Shown here: piece after piece, positions 9,174 to 16,462 of the stretch
Numbering within the stretch: position 1 is the stretch's first letter
Layout: every line of letters starts with the position of its first letter
From: a virus
Reading direction: 5' to 3' (one strand)
Virus record (IMG/VR): IMGVR_UViG_3300020475_000550
Coordinates: 1 to 23,244 of that record
Length of the DNA: 23,244 bases
The notes under the pieces: generated by a model
The model's database searches: none
The model's input: only the letters and a program-made list of their open reading frames with translations
Told to the model about the DNA's origin: nothing
Made by a program: the position numbers and the translations under genes

Positions 9174-11003
9174 ATGCCACCAGATGATTTAGATGAATTT
9201 ACTCCAAATGAGGGGAGTGTTCCTTCTGGCGCTCCTGAACCAGATAATCCTTGGGAAATAGAACAACCTAATTTTACAGGTGGTGGTGTTAATACACAAG
9301 AAGCTGCTTCTTTATCTACAATAATTCAAGCACCAGATAAACTTCATCATATTTATTTAGCTAACAGTGACCCTGCAACTTCTTTTACTAGAATGATTAA
9401 TGTTCTTTTAGATAACTATATTTATTATGTAACATTTAGTGGCAACGCTCCTTTGCCTGCTGATTCAATATATGGGGCTGTTGATCCTTTAGGTTTAAGT
9501 GGACAGTTTGGTGAAATTATGGGAGCAGGAGGAGTAGAGGGACGTACTCCTATGACTGTTGAAGTTGTTGAAATAAATTCTGTAGGCGGACAAGAGCTTT
9601 TAAGAAATTATCATGCAGCTAATGGGGATGGTGGCGGAGAAAAAAATAGAACATACGAACAATTAAACGACGAAGAAAAAGCTAAAGTAGATGCACATAT
9701 AACTGGTACTTATGCTGGACATGAGTTTATGTTTTTAGCACCAGAAGATGAGGGTGCTACTTTTAGAGATCCATTAAATCTTAATTTGTATGATGATCCT
9801 GAAACAGATGTGAATGAAGGTGTGCAAATTCCTATGATAGGTATTGTTCCTTCTTATGATGGAACGAACATGGGATACATTTCAACAATAGAAGAAATGA
9901 TGATGGGTGTACCGTTAGATCAAAAAAGTTTAGATTACTATATGCGTAATTTAGAAACAAAAAGCCCTGATATGTTTCGTGCAGTTCAAGGACAGCTTTC
10001 TGCTTTAGGATATTACAACACTGATTCTGGTGGACCAGAATGGGGTTACTCTAGGAATAGAGACAGGCAAGCGTTTCGTAGTTTTATGGCTGACATTATT
10101 ACTGAACGTGTAAGAGTAGAGGATTACAACAGAAAGAATCCTAACAGCCCAATTTCTATGGCTAGGGTAGGAGAGTATTTAGATAAAAGATTTTTTTCTA
10201 ATATTGAAGCTAACAGCGCTAAATGGGGTGTAGGCGTTACAAAAGATGCAGATGGTAATACTATTTCTATGTCTCCAATGAGAGGTTTACAAAACGATGT
10301 GCAATCAGAAATTGTAAATACATTAAATAATTTGTGGAATGGTACAGGCAGGCAAGTCGGTGACAGAGAACAAGACATAATAGAAAAAGCATTTAATGAA
10401 TTGTATGTTGCAGGTGACATTGATCCTACTGAATATAAAACAGAAGGGTTTACTGATTTAATGGGGTTAGCTGATTCTTTTGGTGCTGAATATTATGGCG
10501 GTCAAGAAGGATGGGAAAATAATATACGGATAGGAATTGGTGGTAATCGAAACGAGTTTTTGCGTATGGCAAGAGCTGCTGGTGTGCCAATAAATGTTGA
10601 CGAAGCTCCTACTGCTCAACAACGTAAAGATATTTATAGATGGAATTTTATTACTTTGTTAAATAAAAACAATGGTAACTTTGAAGCAGCAAGTAATGAA
10701 TTTGCTAATACTTTTGGCGCTCAAACATTTAGAAATCAAGAATATAATTCTGATTGGTTAAGAAATGTAATTTCAAATGCTCAAACTCCTACATCATTTG
10801 GTCATGTAGCCGGGGCTAAAACAATGCTTGAGCAAGACGAACTACGGTTAGGTGCTTTAGACGATATAACTAAACGTGTTCAAGTTGCTTCTGGTTTTGG
10901 TAATGAAAAATCTGGTATGGCTAGGAAAGCAGCTAACGATGTGCTTGCAGCTTTTGCTTCTGTAGGGAAAGGTAATCAAAGAGACAGAGGTACTAGAATA
11001 TGA
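9174..11003 (+). CDS. Large internal virion protein, 609 aa, with PG-binding-like segment
   Basis: The function is not recognised with certainty. The gene starts two bases after the giant gene's stop, with AGGAG about 12 bases upstream, and ends in an ATGA overlap with the next gene. The N-terminus is rich in Pro, Glu and Asp (residues 1-40). Residues about 266-310 (AVQGQLSALGYY, then AFRSFMADI) have the spacing of a peptidoglycan-binding type 1 helical repeat. The remainder is mixed and then helical, with a conserved-looking C-terminal helix pair before a basic tail. There is no signal peptide or membrane span. Its position between a giant virion-type protein and a lytic transglycosylase suggests an internal or ejected protein of the infection apparatus. 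The PG-binding reading rests on pattern only and could be coincidental. Confidence 0.6.
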   Translation: MPPDDLDEFTPNEGSVPSGAPEPDNPWEIEQPNFTGGGVNTQEAASLSTIIQAPDKLHHIYLANSDPATSFTRMINVLLDNYIYYVTFSGNAPLPADSIYGAVDPLGLSGQFGEIMGAGGVEGRTPMTVEVVEINSVGGQELLRNYHAANGDGGGEKNRTYEQLNDEEKAKVDAHITGTYAGHEFMFLAPEDEGATFRDPLNLNLYDDPETDVNEGVQIPMIGIVPSYDGTNMGYISTIEEMMMGVPLDQKSLDYYMRNLETKSPDMFRAVQGQLSALGYYNTDSGGPEWGYSRNRDRQAFRSFMADIITERVRVEDYNRKNPNSPISMARVGEYLDKRFFSNIEANSAKWGVGVTKDADGNTISMSPMRGLQNDVQSEIVNTLNNLWNGTGRQVGDREQDIIEKAFNELYVAGDIDPTEYKTEGFTDLMGLADSFGAEYYGGQEGWENNIRIGIGGNRNEFLRMARAAGVPINVDEAPTAQQRKDIYRWNFITLLNKNNGNFEAASNEFANTFGAQTFRNQEYNSDWLRNVISNAQTPTSFGHVAGAKTMLEQDELRLGALDDITKRVQVASGFGNEKSGMARKAANDVLAAFASVGKGNQRDRGTRI

Positions 11004-12295
11004 CGTTTATTACAGGTAATAATGCTCCTCTAGTTAAAGATGAAGTCATAGAAGCAGTAGACATTCTTTATGATGTTAATCAATGGGCTTGGAATCAAGG
11101 CGTAGAAGTATTAGATGAGTTATGGAATCCTTTTGGAAATAATGTTAATAAGTGGCTTGGTGAAATGCAGCATCTTGTAGTTCCTGTTATGGGCAAATCT
11201 AATCCTGATGATATTAAACAAATGTGGGATTATTTATATGGGATGCATGGAGAAAGTGCATCCGATATGTTTGCTCCCTCTGGTTCTAATCCTTTAGAAG
11301 ATGGTTTAGGATTGTATGTAATTTATGAAGATGAAAAAGCTGAGAAAAAAGGAAAAGAAACATTAGGTCAGTATGGGTTAGCTTCTCCTGTTATACCTAA
11401 TATGATTGTACCAATGGGATTGTATTTAGATGACACTCCTTATGATATCCCTAATGTTGACACAGCTAAATACAATATAGGTAACACTAAAACAAGACGC
11501 AGATTTGACGCTATGAACGAAGGTTTTGAAAGTATTTACAGTCCAATATTTTATGCACCTCAATGGGAACTAGGTCAAGCAGGAACTAAATGGGCTAATA
11601 AATATCAAATGAATCGTGGAAATGTAGAAAACCCAGAGTTGCGTTATGCAGATGTGCCAAATCCTGAAACAGATGCAGGGTTAAGTCGTGGTAATCCAAA
11701 CTTTGGTAGAAATTTACCAAGTATGGCTACGCCTGATTACGAAGAACAAGCTCGTGATTTAGCTGTAGTTATGGCTATGCAAGAAAATGATGGAGCAGGT
11801 TACGATGACGGCTGGGGTGATCCAACAGTAAAGTATAATGGCGCATATCAGTTTAGTGAAAATGATTGGGCTTATTGGAGCAACGATTTATATGGTGAAC
11901 CAGTTACAGGTAAACCTAATCCTGATGTTCAAGATGCTGTAGCTGAACATAAATTTAAATCTTTTTTAGAAAAATATGATGGTGACATAGGCGCAGTAGC
12001 TGCTGAACATTATGCTGGTATCCCAGCTAAAATTCGTTTCTATGACAAAGGAATAGATTTTACTCATGGGAAACCTAATAGTGAACATCCAACTATGATG
12101 GAATATGTATCTTATATTAATCGTTCTTATTTAAATTATTTGAATACAAAACAGTCATCTGGAACAGGGTCTGTTGTAAAGGGTGAAGGTTTACCTTCTG
12201 TTACTGGTGCTAATTATGCACGTACAAAAGAAGAACGTTTAGCTTATGAATTACCTGATACAAATTTTTTAGATAAGAATCGAGGTTTAAGATAA
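11000..12295 (+). CDS. Virion-associated lytic transglycosylase, 431 aa
   Basis: The C-terminal part, residues about 250-390, reads as a phage lysozyme-like transglycosylase. It has MAMQENDG with the likely catalytic Glu at 262, GAYQFS at 281-286, a helical stretch ending AVAEHKF, and AEHYAGIPAK near 335, the equivalent of the usual VAAAWYAG motif. Enzymes of this type cleave the glycan strand of peptidoglycan between MurNAc and GlcNAc. The N-terminal 240 residues are unassigned and Asp-, Asn- and Trp-rich. The start overlaps the preceding stop (ATGA, with GAGGT upstream) and the end overlaps the next start (TAATG). Placement among large virion proteins, far from holin and endolysin, suggests a cell-wall drilling role during DNA entry rather than lysis. 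Confidence 0.72.
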   Translation: MTFITGNNAPLVKDEVIEAVDILYDVNQWAWNQGVEVLDELWNPFGNNVNKWLGEMQHLVVPVMGKSNPDDIKQMWDYLYGMHGESASDMFAPSGSNPLEDGLGLYVIYEDEKAEKKGKETLGQYGLASPVIPNMIVPMGLYLDDTPYDIPNVDTAKYNIGNTKTRRRFDAMNEGFESIYSPIFYAPQWELGQAGTKWANKYQMNRGNVENPELRYADVPNPETDAGLSRGNPNFGRNLPSMATPDYEEQARDLAVVMAMQENDGAGYDDGWGDPTVKYNGAYQFSENDWAYWSNDLYGEPVTGKPNPDVQDAVAEHKFKSFLEKYDGDIGAVAAEHYAGIPAKIRFYDKGIDFTHGKPNSEHPTMMEYVSYINRSYLNYLNTKQSSGTGSVVKGEGLPSVTGANYARTKEERLAYELPDTNFLDKNRGLR

Positions 12296-13404
12296 TGAAT
12301 CTTCCTAATATAGATTACGATGCACTAGGAAATGCAGAAGAACAAATGACTGTTTTTGGAGAACATTGGTTAGAAGATTTCTATGATGAGTTTCCTGCTT
12401 GGGCTTCAATAATTAGAAATGATGAAAACCTTAAAGGAATTATTTTTGATTGGTGGAATAAACACGGCAGGACAATGAGTTCTGATGGTCTACCATATAC
12501 AGATTTGTATGACGGATTAATGAATGCTCTTAAAGAAAGTGAATGGTATTTAACGCAACCAGAAAAACTTCGTAATGCTTTAATATTAGAAGCAACTGAT
12601 CCAGCTACATACGAATATAATTTTAATGAAAATATGCGTTACGCAACAGACATTGTAGGCACATATTTTGGAGGTGAGTTTTCTCCAGATTTTTATAAAT
12701 TTTTGTCTAACGAAGCTTTACGAAATGATTGGACTGATGATCGATTTAAAAGAGAAATTATAGGTGCAGCCCGTTCAGGCAAATGGACAAAATCTGCACC
12801 AAATTCAGGCCGTGTTAAACAAAACCATGACGATATTATGAGCTATGCACAAGACATGCTTGTACCAGTAGGCGGTGACGCTTGGGATTTAGCTTGGAAA
12901 ATAGCTGAAGGTACTAGAAATCTTAATGATGCAAAAGATTTTGTAGATGGGTTAGCAGAAAGTAGATACGGGCAATGGATTGATATACGTGGTTTAACTA
13001 ATAGAGGCATGACTATGGCTGATGTTGTTGCAGAACAAAAAGATGCAATTGTTGAAACATTAGAATTGAATCCTGAAGATGTCCACATGTGGAAGATACC
13101 TGTTGATGATTTGTTTGTTGATCCTTCTCAAAGCCCTCTTTCTCCTCCTACTATCCCTGATACTAAAGGTATAGACAAAGGATTAGAAGCAAGTAACGAT
13201 CAAGGTGTGCAACTGTTTTCTAGTAAAGCTACTAAATTTGGTGAAGTTATGACAGAAGAAGGTTCTAGAACTAGAAGACTTAGAACAGCAGACGAAGCTA
13301 GAACTTGGGCTAAAGGTAGAGATAGGTATCAAACAACTAGAGGCTTTAGAGATAGTATCAGAAGTCTTTCTGGTGCCATGGCTCAAACGATGGGAACAAG
13401 GTAA
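12295..13404 (+). CDS. Helical virion structural protein, 369 aa
   Basis: I cannot name this protein. It contains two helical patterns I associate with large phage virion proteins. The first is a segment near residues 115-160 reading roughly 'YATDIVGTYFG ... LSNEALRNDWTDDRFKREI', resembling repeats of the type 'A...GW(S/T)D.(R/Q)(L/I)...'. The second, at 180-265 (DIMSYAQDMLVPVGGDAW ... NRGMTMADVV ... LELNPEDV), is a common companion of that repeat. The C-terminus (residues 315-369) is Arg-rich and low in hydrophobic residues. No signal peptide or transmembrane segment is visible. The gene starts inside the TAATG of its upstream neighbour, with GAGGT nearby, and ends in another TAATG. It is probably part of the same internal virion protein set. 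Confidence 0.6.
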   Translation: MNLPNIDYDALGNAEEQMTVFGEHWLEDFYDEFPAWASIIRNDENLKGIIFDWWNKHGRTMSSDGLPYTDLYDGLMNALKESEWYLTQPEKLRNALILEATDPATYEYNFNENMRYATDIVGTYFGGEFSPDFYKFLSNEALRNDWTDDRFKREIIGAARSGKWTKSAPNSGRVKQNHDDIMSYAQDMLVPVGGDAWDLAWKIAEGTRNLNDAKDFVDGLAESRYGQWIDIRGLTNRGMTMADVVAEQKDAIVETLELNPEDVHMWKIPVDDLFVDPSQSPLSPPTIPDTKGIDKGLEASNDQGVQLFSSKATKFGEVMTEEGSRTRRLRTADEARTWAKGRDRYQTTRGFRDSIRSLSGAMAQTMGTR

Positions 13405-14822
13405 TGGCAGAAGATTATTTTATTGACAATGATGAAACAGATCCATTGGCAAATGTATCTACAGAAGATCAAAATGCTGTAGATGCTTTTTTAAGAAGCA
13501 TTAGTGGCATTGGACAAGCTGCTGTAGAACAAGGCAAATCTTTTATAGAAGGAGTTGTTCAACATTTTCAAGATCCTTTAGGAGATCAAAGCGGAAGTAT
13601 TTTAAGTACAAAAGCTGCTGAAGAACTTTTAAAAGGAACAAGTATTAATGATGCTTCAATGTTTGGTTGGGGTAGTCAGATGGATAAAGGAATGTTAGGT
13701 CCGACAGATCCTTCTACTGGTTTACCAACAGATAAATTGTTTCTTCAAAGTGAGAAACCTACAACTACTATTGTAGATGATGGAGGTTATGTTGCTCCCC
13801 CAAGTCTCGGAGATCAAGCAGGTGTTCAAACAGGTAATCAAGGAGATGATTGGGGTGGATTTCAAAACGACCCTGAACCTTTTGGAACAGATGTATTGCC
13901 TACATTATCTCAAAGAGAAATAGATGACGCTAAAGATTTTATAGCAGCAGAATTAAGATTAGCAGGATTTAATACTGGTTCGATTACATCTATGATTGAA
14001 AACTGGATTATCCCTAGATTAACTGGAAAATTTATTGACACTGTTAGTGGAAAAGCAATGCCTCCACCTACTGAAGCTAAAAATCTTTTACCTGAATTGT
14101 TTGAACGTCCTGAATTTAAAGAAAGATTTCCGGGCTATCATCCTCGTCTTGAAGCAGGTTATAACGCTATAGATATTCAAGATTATTTAGCATATGAAAA
14201 TACTTTTAAAGAATTGATGTATACCCACGGGTTAGATACTTATATTAATAATGCTACTAATACTAAAACTATGGATACATACATTGGTGATTTAATTACT
14301 GGCAATGTTTCTATACAACAAGTTCAACAACGTATTAATCAAGGTGTGTCTGCTGTTATGAATGCGCCTGAACAAGTTCAAACTACTTTTGCAAATTGGT
14401 ATGGAGAAAAAAATGGAGAGAACGCGCTGCTTGCTAACTTCTTAGATCCTAATGAAGATTTGTTTGATCTTAAAAACATGGCTCAAGCTGCTATAGCTGG
14501 AGGTTATGCAATAGATATTCTTGGAGAAGATGGAAGAATTACTCAAAACATGGCTGAAGAAATTGCTGATTTAGATTACAGCAATCAACAATTACAACAA
14601 GCTTATAGTCAGTTGTCTCAACAAACTTTATTGTTTGCCGAAAAAGCTGGTGAAGAAGATTACACTATTGCTAGAGAAGGTGTTTTGTCTGCTTTAAATA
14701 TGAACTCAGAAGTACAAGAACGTGTTCGTCGTCGTAAAAGAGAAAGAATGGGTGACTTCTCTGGTGGCGGTGGTGCCATGGTTTCAGGCACAACTACAGG
14801 TTTTGGTAGCGCAAATAGATAG
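13404..14822 (+). CDS. Virion structural protein with C-terminal Gly-rich tail, 472 aa
   Basis: The function is unknown. Residues 1-160 are acidic and low complexity, with many Asp, Gln, Gly and Pro residues. Residues 165-245 are a compact domain ending FPGYHPRLEAGY. Residues about 250-440 are almost all helical, including a Gln-rich stretch (QQLQQAYSQLSQQ). The tail goes from a basic run (RVRRRKRERMGDF) straight into SGGGG and further Gly, Ser and Thr. A basic helix followed by 'F-x-GGGG' at the extreme C-terminus is a pattern I recall from other phage virion proteins, but I cannot name the family. It begins at a TAATG junction with AAGG almost touching the start codon, suggesting translation coupled to the upstream gene. 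It is followed closely by a 27-codon gene. Confidence 0.6.
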   Translation: MAEDYFIDNDETDPLANVSTEDQNAVDAFLRSISGIGQAAVEQGKSFIEGVVQHFQDPLGDQSGSILSTKAAEELLKGTSINDASMFGWGSQMDKGMLGPTDPSTGLPTDKLFLQSEKPTTTIVDDGGYVAPPSLGDQAGVQTGNQGDDWGGFQNDPEPFGTDVLPTLSQREIDDAKDFIAAELRLAGFNTGSITSMIENWIIPRLTGKFIDTVSGKAMPPPTEAKNLLPELFERPEFKERFPGYHPRLEAGYNAIDIQDYLAYENTFKELMYTHGLDTYINNATNTKTMDTYIGDLITGNVSIQQVQQRINQGVSAVMNAPEQVQTTFANWYGEKNGENALLANFLDPNEDLFDLKNMAQAAIAGGYAIDILGEDGRITQNMAEEIADLDYSNQQLQQAYSQLSQQTLLFAEKAGEEDYTIAREGVLSALNMNSEVQERVRRRKRERMGDFSGGGGAMVSGTTTGFGSANR

Positions 14823-14830
14823 GAGAATAT

Positions 14831-14914
14831 ATGCCAAAATATGCAACTAGCTCTTCCAAAGGGAAAGCTAAGAAAGTACCATATAAGAAAGTAAGGAAAG
14901 GTAAACGTAAATAA
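14831..14914 (+). CDS. 27-residue lysine/arginine-rich peptide
   Basis: This is a short ORF between the 472-aa virion protein and the holin. It is preceded by a good Shine-Dalgarno (AGGAGA at 14821-14826, five bases from the ATG) and ends in TAATG, sharing one base with the holin start. Twelve of 27 residues are Lys or Arg, there is no acidic residue, and the N-terminal third is Ser/Thr-rich. Such composition suits a nucleic-acid-binding or DNA-condensing packaged peptide, or a small lysis regulator; neither is shown. The strong ribosome site, tight spacing and full use of the gap between two genes support real translation. It may partly serve to couple translation into the holin gene. Confidence 0.6.
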   Translation: MPKYATSSSKGKAKKVPYKKVRKGKRK

Positions 14915-15102
14915 TGTTTAACAAAGACGTACTAGAGAGAGTGGTTGCCACATTCGCGCAATCATTTCTTGCTGTGTTTACTATTGGTGACATGGGAAGT
15001 ATGAAAGCTGCTGGGATTGCAGGCGGTACTGCTGTACTTAGCCTTGTTAAAAGTGTGGTTGCATCACGCTTTGGTGACGGATCAGCTTCAGCGGCAAGCT
15101 AA
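14914..15102 (+). CDS. r1t-like holin, 62 aa
   Basis: The protein has two short hydrophobic segments, residues about 9-26 (RVVATFAQSFLAVF) and 31-50 (KAAGIAGGTAVLSLVKS), joined by a short charged turn. The order 'ER..ATFAQ..LA' then 'A...A..AVLSL.KS..' is characteristic of the phage r1t holin family seen in phages of Gram-positive bacteria, especially actinophages. A holin accumulates in the cytoplasmic membrane and opens it at a set time so that endolysin reaches the wall. The gene overlaps the upstream stop by one base and the downstream start by one base (TAATG on both sides), with AAGGAAAGG upstream. The endolysin candidate lies about 7 kb downstream rather than next door. Confidence 0.72.
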   Translation: MFNKDVLERVVATFAQSFLAVFTIGDMGSMKAAGIAGGTAVLSLVKSVVASRFGDGSASAAS

Positions 15103-15359
15103 TGGCTAAACAGTACTGGATGAAAAACCGCCAGACACCAAGAACAAATAAAAAAGGTTTACAAAAGCGCGGTAAAGAAGCCGGTAGTATTTACACTCAA
15201 GCTTTTTTTGCAACGACTGTTAATGCTATGGCACATAACGCAAAGCAAAATAAAGTACCTAAGCCGGGTGATGTCAAGAGCAAAGGTTCTGTCGCTGGGC
15301 GTGGTACACGGTGGGGTGCGGCTACTCCAACGACTATGCCTAGGAGAAAGCTTCCTTAA
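15102..15359 (+). CDS. Small basic protein, 85 aa, unknown
   Basis: I do not recognise this protein. It is strongly basic, with Lys and Arg clusters at both ends (MKNRQTPRTNKKGLQKRGK near the N-terminus and RRKLP at the C-terminus) and a short neutral helix in the middle (IYTQAFFATTVNAMAHNA). There is no membrane span. It starts at a TAATG junction with the holin and has no obvious Shine-Dalgarno, so it is probably translated by re-initiation. The next gene starts directly after its stop (TAAATG). It may bind nucleic acid or a membrane surface. Its place in the holin and membrane-protein cluster makes a lysis-related or minor virion role equally possible. Confidence 0.55.
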   Translation: MAKQYWMKNRQTPRTNKKGLQKRGKEAGSIYTQAFFATTVNAMAHNAKQNKVPKPGDVKSKGSVAGRGTRWGAATPTTMPRRKLP

Positions 15360-15863
15360 ATGTCTGACGTTACTGACCTTAAACAAATCAAAGTATCCAA
15401 GATAACTCTTGGGCTTATCATGTCTGTTGCTATTACCAGTGGAGTCGTAGTATGGAATGCGGCTAGTATTGCTGGCAGGATAGATGATTTGGAAAAACAG
15501 GTGCAAGTAATTGAAGGAAACACTGGAACAGACAGTACAGTTTTGGCGAAGCTTGATGAAATTTCTGCGGGAGTACTGGAAAATTCTGGTGCCATTGACA
15601 ATCTTACCGCCGCTCGTCTTGACGACCTTTCTCGTTTTACTCCTTCTCTTATTACAGAAGCTATTGCATCAGACTTAAAAGAAGTTAAAGAGCTAGTTAA
15701 CAAACTAGATACTGACTGGGTTACTACTGAATTAGATGTTCTTTGGTATGAAATAGACACCATGATGTTAGCAACGTCTAGTATTTTAGCGCGTATTGAT
15801 CTAGCTGAAGAAGCAATCAAGAGTAAACCATGGGGTGAGAAGTTCTACGATAACAATGAATAA
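15360..15863 (+). CDS. Single-span membrane protein with coiled-coil, 167 aa
   Basis: After a short charged N-terminus the protein has one hydrophobic helix at residues about 15-36 (ITLGLIMSVAITSGVVVW). A long helical, heptad-like region follows (IDDLEKQVQVIE, then LDEISAGVLENSG, then LKEVKELVNKLD) up to about residue 155. The layout is membrane anchor plus extracytoplasmic coiled coil. It sits directly after holin and basic-protein genes and overlaps the next small membrane protein by eight bases, so a part in lysis timing or envelope disruption is plausible. No lipobox or peptidoglycan-binding motif is visible, and a spanin label would assume an outer membrane that the holin type does not suggest. 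Confidence 0.6.
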   Translation: MSDVTDLKQIKVSKITLGLIMSVAITSGVVVWNAASIAGRIDDLEKQVQVIEGNTGTDSTVLAKLDEISAGVLENSGAIDNLTAARLDDLSRFTPSLITEAIASDLKEVKELVNKLDTDWVTTELDVLWYEIDTMMLATSSILARIDLAEEAIKSKPWGEKFYDNNE

Positions 15864-16038
15864 GACTGTCAAGCTGATTACAGCGATAACAGGTTTGTTG
15901 GTTGCTATAGGTACTTTAGTAGGAGCAATTACTGTTACTTTTGGAAGAAGCGATGACAGTGCTAAGTATTCTTACACCACAATAGTGCTAGATAGTCCAG
16001 AAAAATACGAGCAATTCATACAGAACCATCCCGGCTAA
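15856..16038 (+). CDS. Small single-span membrane protein, 60 aa
   Basis: A 60-residue protein with one strong hydrophobic helix at residues 7-29 (LITAITGLLVAIGTLVGAI) and a polar C-terminus of about 30 residues containing YSYTTIVLDSPEKY. I chose the ATG at 15856, which overlaps the end of the previous gene. A GTG at 15835 in the same frame would add seven residues, and neither start has a convincing Shine-Dalgarno. It may be an antiholin, an accessory holin or a superinfection-type membrane peptide. With the upstream gene it forms a pair of overlapping membrane-protein genes. It ends in a TAATG junction with the ferredoxin gene. Confidence 0.55.
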   Translation: MNKTVKLITAITGLLVAIGTLVGAITVTFGRSDDSAKYSYTTIVLDSPEKYEQFIQNHPG

Positions 16039-16283
16039 TGGCAAAAACATGGATAGACCAAGACTTATGTACAGGTGATGGGCTTTGTGAAGAGATATGT
16101 CCGAGTATTTTTTATGGACATCAGGATGGTCTTTTTTATGTTAAAGAATCAGGGTCTGAAACCCCTAAGGAACCTACTCACAGGATGGGACAATCAGTAG
16201 AAATACCTGATGATCTTCTTGAAAGTGTTATTGAAGCGGCTGAAGAATGCCCCGGAGAGTGCATATTCCTTGATACTGACTGA
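16038..16283 (+). CDS. Single-cluster [3Fe-4S]/[4Fe-4S] ferredoxin, 81 aa
   Basis: This is a bacterial-type one-cluster ferredoxin. The N-terminal motif is C11-x2-D14-x2-C17-x3-C21-P and the distal motif is C71-P-x2-C75-I near the C-terminus. Asp14 replaces the second cysteine of a classic CxxCxxC motif, the arrangement of Pyrococcus furiosus ferredoxin (C11, D14, C17 and a distal Cys as ligands). The cluster may therefore be [4Fe-4S] with an Asp ligand, or [3Fe-4S]. C21 and C75 are extra and could form a disulfide. Such proteins are soluble one-electron carriers, for example to P450s, hydroxylases or oxidoreductases. The gene starts in a TAATG junction behind membrane-protein genes and ends just before the capsid leader. 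No partner redox enzyme is in the window, except that AlkB-type oxygenases need reduced iron; a link is speculative. Confidence 0.88.
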   Translation: MAKTWIDQDLCTGDGLCEEICPSIFYGHQDGLFYVKESGSETPKEPTHRMGQSVEIPDDLLESVIEAAEECPGECIFLDTD

Positions 16284-16297
16284 TATTGTAGTATAGT
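16270..16297 (+). promoter_or_regulatory. Candidate sigma-70-like promoter for the capsid operon
   Basis: TTGATA at 16270-16275 and TATAGT at 16292-16297 are separated by 16 bases. Both are close to the -35 and -10 consensus. The -35 box lies inside the last codons of the ferredoxin gene. A transcript would start near 16304 and carry a leader of about 160 bases before the scaffold gene. This is the only sizeable non-coding gap in the window, which makes a promoter here plausible. The boxes are AT-rich and could arise by chance. Confidence 0.4.
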
Positions 16298-16302
16298 AAT
16301 TT

Positions 16303-16446
16303 ACATGGATGTACCGCTCTAAGCTGTCCATATCCGCTAGGATCACCCACGCTCCTAGTGTGTAAGTAGTGGAGGCTGATCCAGCCCGTGACGACTGGGG
16401 ATGCTAACAATAGTCACGCACCGCATAGTTCCTCCGACTGTGTGCG
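16303..16446 (+). promoter_or_regulatory. Structured 5' leader of the scaffold-capsid operon
   Basis: The gap between ferredoxin and scaffold holds a series of inverted repeats. They are ATGGA 16305-16309 with TCCAT 16327-16331, CTAGGA 16337-16342 with TCCTAG 16353-16358, GGCT 16374-16377 with AGCC 16383-16386, CGTGAC 16387-16392 with GTCACG 16413-16418, and CGCATA 16422-16427 with TGTGCG 16441-16446 (one G-U pair). The last hairpin's loop carries CCTCC, which is partly complementary to the scaffold gene's own ribosome site. The region is richer in G+C than the flanking late genes. It could be a regulatory leader, a processing or stability element, or a small RNA. I recognise no known riboswitch or tRNA. 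Confidence 0.45.
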
Positions 16447-16452
16447 ATAGCA

Positions 16453-16458
16453 AAGGAG
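16453..16458 (+). promoter_or_regulatory. Strong ribosome binding site of the scaffold gene
   Basis: AAGGAG lies four bases upstream of the ATG at 16463 and is the best Shine-Dalgarno in this part of the window, fixing the scaffold start. Most genes upstream rely on stop-start overlap instead. Confidence 0.8.
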
Positions 16459-16462
16459 AGGC

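Noticed and set aside
15208-15405. A + strand ORF overlapping the 85-aa basic protein and the coiled-coil membrane protein
   Set aside because: It straddles two genes that abut exactly, has no ribosome site and gives no sensible protein.
15360-16038. An inner/outer spanin pair
   Set aside because: The overlapping membrane genes invite this, but there is no lipobox, and the r1t-like holin points to a host without an outer membrane.
16340-16446. A tRNA in the leader before the scaffold gene
   Set aside because: There are stems, but no cloverleaf with a T-loop consensus, no plausible anticodon arm and no acceptor pairing.
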